Shown here: piece by piece, positions 25,928 to 33,358 of the stretch
Layout: each line of letters begins with the position of its first letter
Numbering within the stretch: position 1 is the stretch's first letter
Notes under the pieces: model-generated
What the model was told of the DNA's origin: nothing
Seen by the model: the letters and a program-made list of their open reading frames with translations, nothing else
Database searches by the model: none
NCBI RefSeq assembly: GCF_030161635.1
Contig: NZ_BSUO01000001.1
Location: 3,453,199-3,517,198, forward strand
From: Mobilicoccus caccae
GTDB lineage: Bacteria; Actinomycetota; Actinomycetes; Actinomycetales; Dermatophilaceae
Length of the DNA stretch: 64,000 nucleotides
Direction: 5' to 3'
Program-made: the position numbers and the translations under genes

Positions 25928-26959
25928 GTGAAACTGTCCATCGTCGATCTGGCCACCGTCGCTCCGGGAACGACCGAGAAGGATGCGTTGGCCGATTCGC
26001 TGGAGACCACCCGGCACGCGGAGCGCCTGGGGTACCACCGGGTCTGGTTCGCCGAGCATCACCTGAGCCGTTCGGGGGCCTCGCACCATCCCGAACTGCT
26101 CATCGCGGCGGCGTCGATGGTCACCTCCCGCATCCGGCTGGGTTCGGGCGCCGTCCTCATGAACCACTACAGCCCGTTCAAGGTCGCCGAGCTGTACAAG
26201 CAGTTGGAGGCGATGGCGCCCGGTCGGATCGATCTGGGTATGGGACGCGCCACGGCCGGGCCGGTGCTCGATCTCGCGCTGCAGCAGAACCGGCAGAACC
26301 CGGCGAAGGTCGATCACCAGCAGCAGGTGCTGGAGACCCTCGCGTGGTTGTACGAGTCGTTTCCCGACGACCACCCGTTCGCCGGAAAGCCCCTGATGAC
26401 GGATGTGCCCGAGGTGCCGCAGACGTGGCTGCTGGGGTCCAGTCCGAACGGGTCGAACCTCGCGGCGGGGCTCGGCATCGGCTACACGTTCGCCGCGTTC
26501 ATCAACCCGGCGGGCGCCGCAGCCGCCCTGCGGCATTACCGCGAGACCTTCGAGCCCCAGGGGTTCGGCCTGGACTCCCCGCGGGCAATCCTCGCGGTCA
26601 ACATCGCCGTCGGCGAGTCCAGCGCCGACGGCCTGCACCTGGCGAACTCGCCCAAGGGGTTCTACGCCCGACTCCGTCGCGCCGGTCGCGCCGCCGGATC
26701 GGTCATGGTGCCCTCCGCCGACGAGGCCGCGGCAGAGATGTCGGCGGCCGAGGACGAGCCGGTCACCATCGTCGACGGCCGATGGCCCCGGTTCGTCGCG
26801 GGCAGCCCGCAGGAGGTGCGCGCCACCCTGGAGCAGATGGTCGCCGAGAGCGGCGCCGATGAGGTCATGGTCCAGGACCTCATCGCCGATCCCGCCGACC
26901 GTCGCCGCTCCCACGAACTCCTCGCGCGGGAGTTCGGCCTCACGCCGCGGGAGGCGTGA
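25928..26959 (+). CDS. LLM-class flavin-dependent oxidoreductase (MsnO8/YhbW-like)
   Basis: 343 residues from GTG 25928, with GAGGAG nine bases upstream, and 41 bases after the aminotransferase stop, so probably one transcript. The bacterial-luciferase-like TIM barrel is marked by SIVDLATVAPG, YHRVWFAEHHLSRSG (conserved His), IRLGSGAVLMNHYSPFKVAE and GRIDLGMGRA. This subgroup uses FMNH2 or F420H2 as cosubstrate to oxygenate or dehydrogenate small molecules. Proximity to the aminotransferase, nitrilase and XRE-cupin gene suggests a catabolic module for an amino- or amide-bearing compound. The substrate is unknown. Confidence 0.87.
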   Translation: MKLSIVDLATVAPGTTEKDALADSLETTRHAERLGYHRVWFAEHHLSRSGASHHPELLIAAASMVTSRIRLGSGAVLMNHYSPFKVAELYKQLEAMAPGRIDLGMGRATAGPVLDLALQQNRQNPAKVDHQQQVLETLAWLYESFPDDHPFAGKPLMTDVPEVPQTWLLGSSPNGSNLAAGLGIGYTFAAFINPAGAAAALRHYRETFEPQGFGLDSPRAILAVNIAVGESSADGLHLANSPKGFYARLRRAGRAAGSVMVPSADEAAAEMSAAEDEPVTIVDGRWPRFVAGSPQEVRATLEQMVAESGADEVMVQDLIADPADRRRSHELLAREFGLTPREA

Positions 26960-27208
26960 CCCGCGCAGCCCCGACGCGGGTGACGTGATGCTCAGCGATC
27001 TCGACGCGTTCGTGGTCGTGAGGGTGGGGTCAGAAGGGCGGCGGGCCGGGGTCTCGGCGCGTCCACGGTGCCGCGTCTGCGGCCGCGGCTGCCCTCGTGA
27101 GCCTGGAGGCGAGGGACTCGGCCGCCCCTGCACCCGCCGGCGAGTCCGTGAGACTTGCTGCGTCAGCGGATGACTCCGCGACCGCCGGGGCCACCGTGTC
27201 GACATCGG

Positions 27209-28840
27209 TCATGGCCGCAGCCTCGGCCGGCGTCTGGGGCCTGTGGCGCCGGCGTCCGCGAACCCGCAACGGGAGTGGCTCGGAAATCGCCGAGGCCGGT
27301 GTCCGGCCAAGGCCAGAAGCAGCGTGGTCGTCGCAGCCGCCGCAGCCTCCTTGCCGTCGTCGACGTCGCTGCCGTAGTCGTCATCATCATCGTCGTCGGG
27401 GTCGGCGTTCTCCATGGCGCGACTGGCGAGGTAGGCCCGCAGCGCGCGCCAGTTCTCGTCACGTGTGGGTGTCGGATCTCGATGGTCGAACGGGGTGGTG
27501 GTGTAGTTGCGTCCGGTGCCGGTGGTCCAGGTGATCGAGCCGTGTACCTCCGGTTCACGTCGGGAGGTCCATCTCTTGTGGGTCTTGTGGTTGTGCCCGC
27601 GGCGATGCTTGCTCGACGCGTTCGACTCGCTGGTGGGGCCGCCGTCGGCGTAGTCGATGTCGTGATCGGTGTCGCACAGCGCCGCCGGCCGGGTGCTCCC
27701 GGGGACCCGGGAGTGCCGATCCCGGGCGAAGACCCGTTCTCGCAGCTCACCGGTGATCGCATACCCCTGTCTGGTCACGTCGGCCATGTATCCCGTGGCC
27801 GGGTCGGTGACGATGCGACGCCACGTCGACCCAGCCCGGTACGCGATGTCGCGGACCATCCGCGCGGGGAGGTGGGTCTCTCGACCCGAGAGGACGATCG
27901 CACCCGGCTCGTTGCTCACCCCCAGCAGACTGGCCGCCGAGATGGTGACGTCGACCCGCGCCGGGGGCAGCTCACCGGCGAACGTGGCGTAGGCGGCGGT
28001 GGCTCCCTCCGGGAGGGAGTCGGCGAGCTGTCCGTGCTGCAGCAGGTCGAGAGCGATGTCGCTGCGCAGATGCGCCAACGAGCGGGAGTCACCCTCCTTG
28101 CGCAGCCGCCGGGCGATGGTCTCGACACGACCCGTCGCCGCCGCGATCCGAGCCGCATCACCGGTGACGGTGAGGTTGCCGTCGGCGTCCGGGGTGATCG
28201 CAGCCCACAGATCACGCCGGTCGATCGCCTCCCGATGGCGCTGCTTCGACGTCGTCGCGGCAGCCACGGCGCGCCCCAAGCGCCAAGAGAACACACCCTG
28301 CGGCACGGCGAGACCACCATCGTCACCGGGGTCGTCGTCGGCGGGGGCCTGCCAGGGCGCGAGGACCTGCTCGAGCACTCCGCGCATGCGGTGCGGATCG
28401 ACCGCCGAGGTCTTGTCGTGCACCTGCAGCACCCGGCTCCACGAGAGCCGTCCCGCTGCGAGCGCCTCCCGCGTCCAGCGATGACGCTCGTCCTTGCGCG
28501 CCAGGTCGATGCGGGTCTGCACCGCGCGCTGCCCGAGCCCGGTGGCCAGGACGACCTCGTCCACGACGGCCTCGCGCGCGCCGACCCTGGCCAGCGACTG
28601 CGCCCGCGGCGACGCGTCTCCATCGAGGGCGGCCACCGCGTCGCGCTCACGGCGCCGACTCAGCTCGCCGACCACCGACACACTTCGTGCCGCCAACCAG
28701 GCGGTGATCCGCTCGATCGTCTCGACCTCACCCAGGAGTTCGTCGTCGCTCAGAAGCGCGAACACAGCGGTCGTCACGGGCTCGCCCACACCCCACTCGG
28801 CAGGCGCGATCAGCGCTGCGGGAGAGGATGCAGGGCACAT
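27209..28840 (-). CDS. DUF222/HNH endonuclease (13E12 repeat family)
   Basis: 543 residues from ATG 28840, with AAGGAGAG upstream. Residues 20-330 are the helical DUF222 domain (LSDDELLGEVETIERITAWL, TDPATGYMADV at its end). The HNH nuclease near residue 395 reads LCDTDHDIDYADGGPTSESN and then a His-rich HNHKTHKRW, with the DH, N and HxxxH residues retained. The C-terminal 75 residues are odd: a run of seven Asp encoded by a GAT/GAC triplet repeat, then an Ala/Thr stretch and Arg/Pro-rich tail, probably non-functional read-on. 13E12 proteins are often under LexA control in mycobacteria; a LexA-like box precedes this gene. Confidence 0.85.
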   Translation of the reverse strand: MCPASSPAALIAPAEWGVGEPVTTAVFALLSDDELLGEVETIERITAWLAARSVSVVGELSRRRERDAVAALDGDASPRAQSLARVGAREAVVDEVVLATGLGQRAVQTRIDLARKDERHRWTREALAAGRLSWSRVLQVHDKTSAVDPHRMRGVLEQVLAPWQAPADDDPGDDGGLAVPQGVFSWRLGRAVAAATTSKQRHREAIDRRDLWAAITPDADGNLTVTGDAARIAAATGRVETIARRLRKEGDSRSLAHLRSDIALDLLQHGQLADSLPEGATAAYATFAGELPPARVDVTISAASLLGVSNEPGAIVLSGRETHLPARMVRDIAYRAGSTWRRIVTDPATGYMADVTRQGYAITGELRERVFARDRHSRVPGSTRPAALCDTDHDIDYADGGPTSESNASSKHRRGHNHKTHKRWTSRREPEVHGSITWTTGTGRNYTTTPFDHRDPTPTRDENWRALRAYLASRAMENADPDDDDDDDYGSDVDDGKEAAAAATTTLLLALAGHRPRRFPSHSRCGFADAGATGPRRRPRLRP

Positions 28841-28875
28841 GACAGGACTCTCCTTTCTGGCTGTTCAACACACTT

Positions 28876-28895
28876 ATTCTACAACGCATGTTCGA
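28876..28895 (-). promoter_or_regulatory. LexA/SOS-box-like site with -10 for the DUF222 gene
   Basis: Read on the minus strand, TCGAACATGCGTTGTA (28895-28880) matches the actinobacterial SOS consensus TCGAAC-N4-GTTCGA at 10 of 12 positions, with the first half perfect. The -10 element TAGAAT (28881-28876) overlaps its end, so LexA binding would block the promoter. The ATG follows 35 bases downstream with a good ribosome site. Confidence 0.6.
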
Positions 28896-28978
28896 TATTG
28901 ACCACCCCCTGTTCAAGCCTGTCGACGCCGTCGAGCACCCGCCCCGGACCTCATGCCTCACGCGTCTCCCGCGCCCCC

Positions 28979-29004
28979 GGAGACGCAGCCCGGAGACGCA
29001 GCCC
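28979..29004. repeat. Tandem duplication, 2 x 13 bp
   Basis: GGAGACGCAGCCC occurs twice back to back just after the DUF3626 stop codon (read on the minus strand) and upstream of the DUF222 promoter region. It is a simple slippage-type duplication; no function is evident. Confidence 0.8.
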
Positions 29005-29012
29005 GGACGGGG

Positions 29013-29903
29013 TCACCCCTCGCCGTGGCGCGACCCCCCGAAGCGGGCGATGTGGTGCCACACCTTCTTGAGGTCCTGCGGGTCGTGCGCGCCGGCGCGA
29101 ACCGCCTCGCCCACGATGCGCGCGTCCAGGACTGTGCCACGGGCGATCTCGAGACCGACGCCGACGATCGCCGGTCCGCGGAACGCCGGGTGCCGCTCGA
29201 GCTCCTCGATCGACAGCACTCGACCTTCGTGCCACTCGAGGGGGACGTCGAGACGCTCGGCCGCCGTCTGCACCGCCGTGCCGCGGTAGCACGGGTCGAG
29301 CACGAGGGCCTCGACGTCCTCGGCGAGGACGACCGCGCCGTGGACCTGGGCCTCGACGTAGTCGTCGAGCATCCCACCGATCTGCCCTTCCATGGCGTCG
29401 TCGCGCTCCACGGCGTCGAACACCTCGACCGAGGCGAACAGATCGAACCGCGCGGAGGTGGCGAACTCCGCGGGTTCGAACACCGAATCGGGAAAGCAGA
29501 ACGTCGTGCGGTCCAGGACGTGCTCGGCCAGGCGCAGGTGCGCCGACCCGAAGCGGATCGCACCGCCCACCGACCGGTGTCGATGGTCAAGGGCCCCGTA
29601 CTTCGGCCGTTCCACCGGCGGGGCGTCGTCGTACGCACCCCCGAACAACCGTTTCTCCCACAGCCACCGGGCTCCGCCGGCGTGTGCGGTCAGTCCCCCG
29701 TTGCTGGTGCCGGTCTCGAACTGGGAGCGGTAGACCCCGTCCCTCGCGAGCGCCTCGACGACGCTCACGCCGTCGACCTCCCGATCGGGGTGGAAGTTGA
29801 GGGTCACGCGCAACGACCGACCGAGGGGACCGCCCGCACATCTGCTCTCGACGTGCGCGAGGGCGGCCGCCGCCCACCTGCTGGTCCCGGTCATGAGAGC
29901 CAT
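29013..29903 (-). CDS. DUF3626 domain-containing protein
   Basis: About 296 residues when started at ATG 29903 (MALMTGTSRWAAAALAHVES). Conserved blocks are VTLNFHPDREVDGVSVVEALARDGVYRSQFETG (start of the domain), the Gly-rich GGARWLWEKRLFGGAYD, KYGALDHRHRSVGGAIRFGSAHL and FCFPDSV, then DDYVEAQVHGAVVL. DUF3626 (PF12294) is of unknown function; its HPDR, EKRLF and DYVEAQVHG blocks recur in ADP-ribosyltransferase-like relatives, but I cannot show that here. It is cytoplasmic, with no signal peptide. It follows the alpha/beta hydrolase gene on the same strand with a 55-base gap. Confidence 0.82.
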   Translation of the reverse strand: MALMTGTSRWAAAALAHVESRCAGGPLGRSLRVTLNFHPDREVDGVSVVEALARDGVYRSQFETGTSNGGLTAHAGGARWLWEKRLFGGAYDDAPPVERPKYGALDHRHRSVGGAIRFGSAHLRLAEHVLDRTTFCFPDSVFEPAEFATSARFDLFASVEVFDAVERDDAMEGQIGGMLDDYVEAQVHGAVVLAEDVEALVLDPCYRGTAVQTAAERLDVPLEWHEGRVLSIEELERHPAFRGPAIVGVGLEIARGTVLDARIVGEAVRAGAHDPQDLKKVWHHIARFGGSRHGEG

Positions 29904-29958
29904 GATGAACGGTGCGCGACTCTGCCGGGAGACGGATCGGGGTGAGGCGGACGCCGAC

Positions 29959-30843
29959 TCAGCCGGCGAGGTGGGCGCGAATCTCCGCGAGCACCTCGGC
30001 GGGCGCCTCCTCGGGGATGTAGTGGCCGCAGTCGACCTCGCGGCCCGAGACGGTGGTGGCGAACCGGCCCCACATCTCGAGGGGCTCGAAGAACCGGCCG
30101 ATGATGCCGTGCCGGCCCCACAGCACGCGCAGCGGCACGTCGGTGCGGTGCCCGGCGGCGAGGTCGGCACGGTCGTGTTCGAGGTCGATCGTCGCGGCCG
30201 CGCGATAGTCCTCGCACATGCCGTGCGCGGCACCGGGGCCGGTGAGGGCGGCGACGTAGGCGTCGAGGATCTCGGCGGGGAACGGCACCAGGCCCGCGTG
30301 ACGCCCGGCCAGGACGGATTCGACGTAGGCCCTCGGATCGCCCTCGAGCAGTTGCTCGGCCATGGGGGCCGGGGTCGTGAGGAAGAACCAGTGCCAGTAG
30401 GCGTGCGCGAACGCCCGGTCGGTGTTCTCGTACATGAACAGAGTCGGGGCGATGTCCATGAAGAGCGCAGCCGACACCGCCTCCGGCTCGTCGAGCACCA
30501 GCCGGGCTGCGACCCGAGCACCGCGGTCGTGGGCGGCGACGGCGAAGCGCTCGTGCCCCAGGTGGCGCATGATGGCGAGGACGTCGGCGGCCATGACCCG
30601 CTTGCTGTAGGCGGCGTGATCCTCCCCTCCGGGCGGACGCCCTGAGGCGCCGTAACCCCGCAGGTCACAGGCCACCACGTCGAACTCCTCGGCGAGGTCG
30701 GACGCGACCCGATGCCAGATGAGGTGCGTCTGTGGGTGACCGTGGAGCAGCACCAGCGGCGGCCGCCCTACGGTCCTGCTGGTCCACGCGGCGATCTCGA
30801 CGCCGCCGGAGTCGACGACGACCTCCTCATAACCCTCGAACAT
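29959..30843 (-). CDS. Alpha/beta hydrolase, haloacetate (fluoroacetate) dehalogenase-like
   Basis: 294 residues from ATG 30843. The oxyanion segment is LVLLHGHPQTHLIWHRV. The nucleophile elbow reads AVAAHDRGARVAARL, where an Asp replaces the Ser of esterases, as in dehalogenases. The catalytic His is in DCGHYIPEEAP near the C-terminus. DLRGYGAS, the two Arg of RGARVAAR, and the aromatic YWHWFF stretch near residue 150 correspond to the carboxylate- and halide-binding residues of fluoroacetate dehalogenases (RPA1163 type). The predicted reaction is hydrolytic dehalogenation of 2-haloacids. An epoxide-hydrolase-like role cannot be excluded. It is followed by DUF3626 on the same strand. Confidence 0.8.
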   Translation of the reverse strand: MFEGYEEVVVDSGGVEIAAWTSRTVGRPPLVLLHGHPQTHLIWHRVASDLAEEFDVVACDLRGYGASGRPPGGEDHAAYSKRVMAADVLAIMRHLGHERFAVAAHDRGARVAARLVLDEPEAVSAALFMDIAPTLFMYENTDRAFAHAYWHWFFLTTPAPMAEQLLEGDPRAYVESVLAGRHAGLVPFPAEILDAYVAALTGPGAAHGMCEDYRAAATIDLEHDRADLAAGHRTDVPLRVLWGRHGIIGRFFEPLEMWGRFATTVSGREVDCGHYIPEEAPAEVLAEIRAHLAG

Positions 30844-30908
30844 GTCCGCAGGCTAGCCCTGCGCCCGTCGGTCGCGGGAGCAGCTGGGCATGGCCATGTC
30901 GTGATGAT

Positions 30909-31472
30909 TCAGGGACGCCGGTGCGCGTAGAGATCCCGCAAGAGCGCGATCTCGGCGCCGTGATGGATGACCTCGCGGTTGATGTGCAGGACGAGTTCGA
31001 TCATCGGGTGCTCCGCCCAATCGCCTTCGGCCTCCCCCACCGGCTGGGCCAGTGCGTCCTCGTCCAGTCCGCGCACGCCGTCACGCCAGCGGGCGTACAC
31101 GTCGTCCAACTGCGCCAGGGCGCCTGCGGCGTCACCGGCGTAGTCGAAACTCATGTAGTCACAGGGCGGCCCGCCGAAGTGTGCGGCGACGCGCACGCCG
31201 AGGCAGCCGACGATGAGGTGGCCGAGACGCCAGGCGATCGTCGTGACGGGTTCGGGTGTGGGCGGCGGGAACTCGAAGTCGATCGTGAAGTCGCCGCCGC
31301 CTCCCTGGATCGCGGCGCCGCCGGTGCCGCGCGGGCGCACGGTCCAGCACCCCGGCACCGGCTCCCAGAAGTACTCCTCGTCGGTGAGCCCCTCGAGTCG
31401 GGGCCGTAGCTGCCCGTCCCAGTGGAACTCGAGCTGGTCGAGCAGACGCTGCGTCAGATCCATGCCGGACAT
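30909..31472 (-). CDS. DinB-superfamily protein (DUF664-like)
   Basis: About 187 residues from ATG 31472, preceded by GAGAGAAGG. The DinB four-helix bundle is marked by LLDQLEFHWDGQLRPRLEGLTDEEYFWEPVPGCWTV, here cited by its blocks LDQLEFHWDGQLRPRLEGL and EYFWEPVPGCWTV, TIAWRLGHLIVGCLGVRVA with the metal-binding His, and VLHINREVIHHGAEIALLRDLY, which has the HxxxHH-type metal site. Such proteins are often mycothiol- or bacillithiol-dependent transferases. It lies downstream of a TIGR03086 family gene and both are divergent from a WYL regulator. The present reading frame is open into the preceding gene, probably because of frameshifts there. Confidence 0.82.
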   Translation of the reverse strand: MSGMDLTQRLLDQLEFHWDGQLRPRLEGLTDEEYFWEPVPGCWTVRPRGTGGAAIQGGGGDFTIDFEFPPPTPEPVTTIAWRLGHLIVGCLGVRVAAHFGGPPCDYMSFDYAGDAAGALAQLDDVYARWRDGVRGLDEDALAQPVGEAEGDWAEHPMIELVLHINREVIHHGAEIALLRDLYAHRRP

Positions 31473-31494
31473 CCTTCTCTCTCGCAATCTCTCG

Positions 31495-32199
31495 TCAACC
31501 TGCGCGCCGGAGCGCGATACACGTCCCAGCCAATTGGCCAGACGCTCGGTGGGTCCGGCGTCGGCGGCCGGCTCGACGACGGCGTCGAAGGGGACGCCGT
31601 TCGCCATGCCGCGCGGCTCGGCCGGCAGTGTGGCGCGGGCCGCGGCGAGGCCGGCTTCGGCGATCTCCGCCGGCGCCTCGGCCGGCAGTCCTGCCGCGGT
31701 GGCGAGATCCCAGCCGTGGGCCAGCACCTCCATCAGATAGATCGCCGCGACGACTCGGCCCGGAAGCGTCGGCCCCCACCCCAGGGCGATGTCGGCGCTC
31801 AGGGTGTCCTCCGTCCAGGCCTCGCGGGCCTCGGCCGACCGCAATCGGAGGAAATCGGCCCGCTCGGAGGCGGAGACGGCGCATCCACGCGTTCGGCGGC
31901 GATCCGCTCGTAGAGGGCCTCGTAGTCCTCGTGCGTGCTGACCACGCCGGCATAGGGGTCGGCGTGGTCGCGACCGAAGCCGGTGATCTTCTCGTAGACC
32001 GTGCCGATGTGCCCCAGCAGCCGTCGCACGTCGAACTCGGCACAGGGGTGGCCTGACGCAGGGTCGAGTCGTCGACCTGGGCCACCAGGCCTGCACACCA
32101 CTCCTGCGCGGCGAACAGCTGCGGCCGCAGATCGTCGCCGGGCGAGGTCGAGGCGGGGTTCGTCGACGTCGGATCACTCGTGCGGGTCGTGTCGGTCAT
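31495..32199 (-). pseudogene. TIGR03086 family metal-binding protein, two or three frameshifts
   Basis: Starts at ATG 32199 (MTDTTRTSDPTS). Three frames together build a TIGR03086/maleylpyruvate-isomerase-like DinB protein. The first ends at DDSTLRQATP; the second gives CAEFDVRRLLGHIGTVYEKI and ERIAAERVDAPSP; the third gives SADIALGWGPTLPGRVVAAIYLMEVLAHGWDLATA, of which LMEVLAHGWDLATA has the conserved metal-site His. The shifts are at a G4 run (32045-32048) and near 31878-31885, each restored by one base; a third near the 3' end would give the stop at 31495. Members use mycothiol as cofactor or remain uncharacterised. It is probably intact in the organism. Confidence 0.6.
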
Positions 32200-32261
32200 G
32201 TCGGGTCTCCGATCAGGTGATGCAGGTCGATCCGGACGATCCGAACGCTAGACCCCGATGG

Positions 32262-32278
32262 GTGACACCTTGTGTCAC
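32262..32278. promoter_or_regulatory. Palindromic operator of the WYL regulator
   Basis: GTGACACCTTGTGTCAC is an inverted repeat with perfect 7-base arms around CTT. It sits 22 bases before the ATG of the WYL regulator and 63 bases from the divergent TIGR03086 start, where a repressor could control both directions. Confidence 0.65.
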
Positions 32279-32299
32279 CTTTCAGAGGACACTCGACAC

Positions 32300-33265
32300 A
32301 TGCGTGCGGATCGTCTGCTCGACCTCGTCGCCCTGCTCCGTCGCCATGAACGGATCACGGCCGCGGACCTCGCCGAACGCCTCGGGGTCTCGCGGCGCAC
32401 GATCCTGCGCGACATCGACGCCCTCTCCTTGTCGGGCGTGCCCGTGTTCGCCGAGCACGGCCGCGGTGGCGGGTTCTCCATCCTGCCCGGCTACCGGCCG
32501 GAGACCGCCGGCCTCACCGCCGCGGAATCGGCCGCGTTGTTCCTCCCCGGGGGTCAGATCGCCGCCGACGCCATCGGCCGCGGGGCGGAGTTCCGTTCGG
32601 CGCGCAGAAAATTCGAGGCCGTCCTCGACGACGACGCGGCGCGGGGCGTCGGCGACGTGGCCAGTTGGCTCCTCGTGGTGCCCGAGGGCTGGGGCACCGC
32701 CGCCGACACCCCTGCCGCCGTCCCCCACCTCGCCGCGGCCGCCGCACGTCGCGAGGTCATCGACATCGCCTACCGCGCACGAGGACAGGGCGAACGCCTC
32801 CGCCGGGTCAGGCCCGTCGGCGTCGTCCTCGCCGCCCGTACCTGGCATCTCGTCGCCGAGAAGGACGACACCGGCGAACAGCGCACTTACCGGGCCGACC
32901 GCGTCGGGTCGGTGCGCCCCACCGGACAGCACTTCACCCCCGCGACCCCTCTCGCGCAGGCGTGGGAACGTGCCCGCGAGTCCTACTCGACCGCGAGCGG
33001 CGTCACCGTCCGGCTCGTCACCGACGAGGCCTGCCTCCCGACCGTCAGGTACGTCGTCTCCCTCGCCGGGCGCGTCTGTCACGTCTCCGAACTCGGCGAC
33101 GGGACGCTGGCCGTGACGGGCGTGGTCGAACGGCTTCCCCTGGCCGCCGCGATCTTCGCGGGACTGGCGCACCTGGCCGAGATCACCGACCCGCCGGAAC
33201 TCCGCGACGCGGTCGCCGAGATCTCCCGCCGCAACCTGGCCCGCTACGCGCCTGACGCCCACTGA
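32300..33265 (+). CDS. YafY-like WYL-domain transcriptional regulator
   Basis: 321 residues with ATG 32300 (MRADRLLDLVALLRRHERIT); an in-frame ATG at 32258 would place the operator inside the gene and is rejected. The N-terminal DeoR-type winged helix is RITAADLAERLGVSRRTILRDIDAL. The WYL domain starts near residue 135 (REVIDIAYRARG) with RTWHLVAEKDD as the variant of the WYL motif, and a C-terminal WCX extension follows (VTVRLVTDEA). YafY proteins usually repress a divergent DinB or hydrolase operon and respond to small molecules or DNA damage. The perfect palindrome just upstream is the likely binding site. Confidence 0.87.
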   Translation: MRADRLLDLVALLRRHERITAADLAERLGVSRRTILRDIDALSLSGVPVFAEHGRGGGFSILPGYRPETAGLTAAESAALFLPGGQIAADAIGRGAEFRSARRKFEAVLDDDAARGVGDVASWLLVVPEGWGTAADTPAAVPHLAAAAARREVIDIAYRARGQGERLRRVRPVGVVLAARTWHLVAEKDDTGEQRTYRADRVGSVRPTGQHFTPATPLAQAWERARESYSTASGVTVRLVTDEACLPTVRYVVSLAGRVCHVSELGDGTLAVTGVVERLPLAAAIFAGLAHLAEITDPPELRDAVAEISRRNLARYAPDAH

Positions 33266-33358
33266 TCACGTCGATCGGCCGAAGAACCCCCGCGCCGATC
33301 CACGATCGTTCACCGCTTCGTCACCCACGGGCCGCGCGGGAGCGGGAGGCTGACGGGC

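Noticed and set aside
27379..27401. Short triplet repeat as CRISPR-like or microsatellite regulator
   Set aside because: It is inside the coding frame and only encodes Asp residues.
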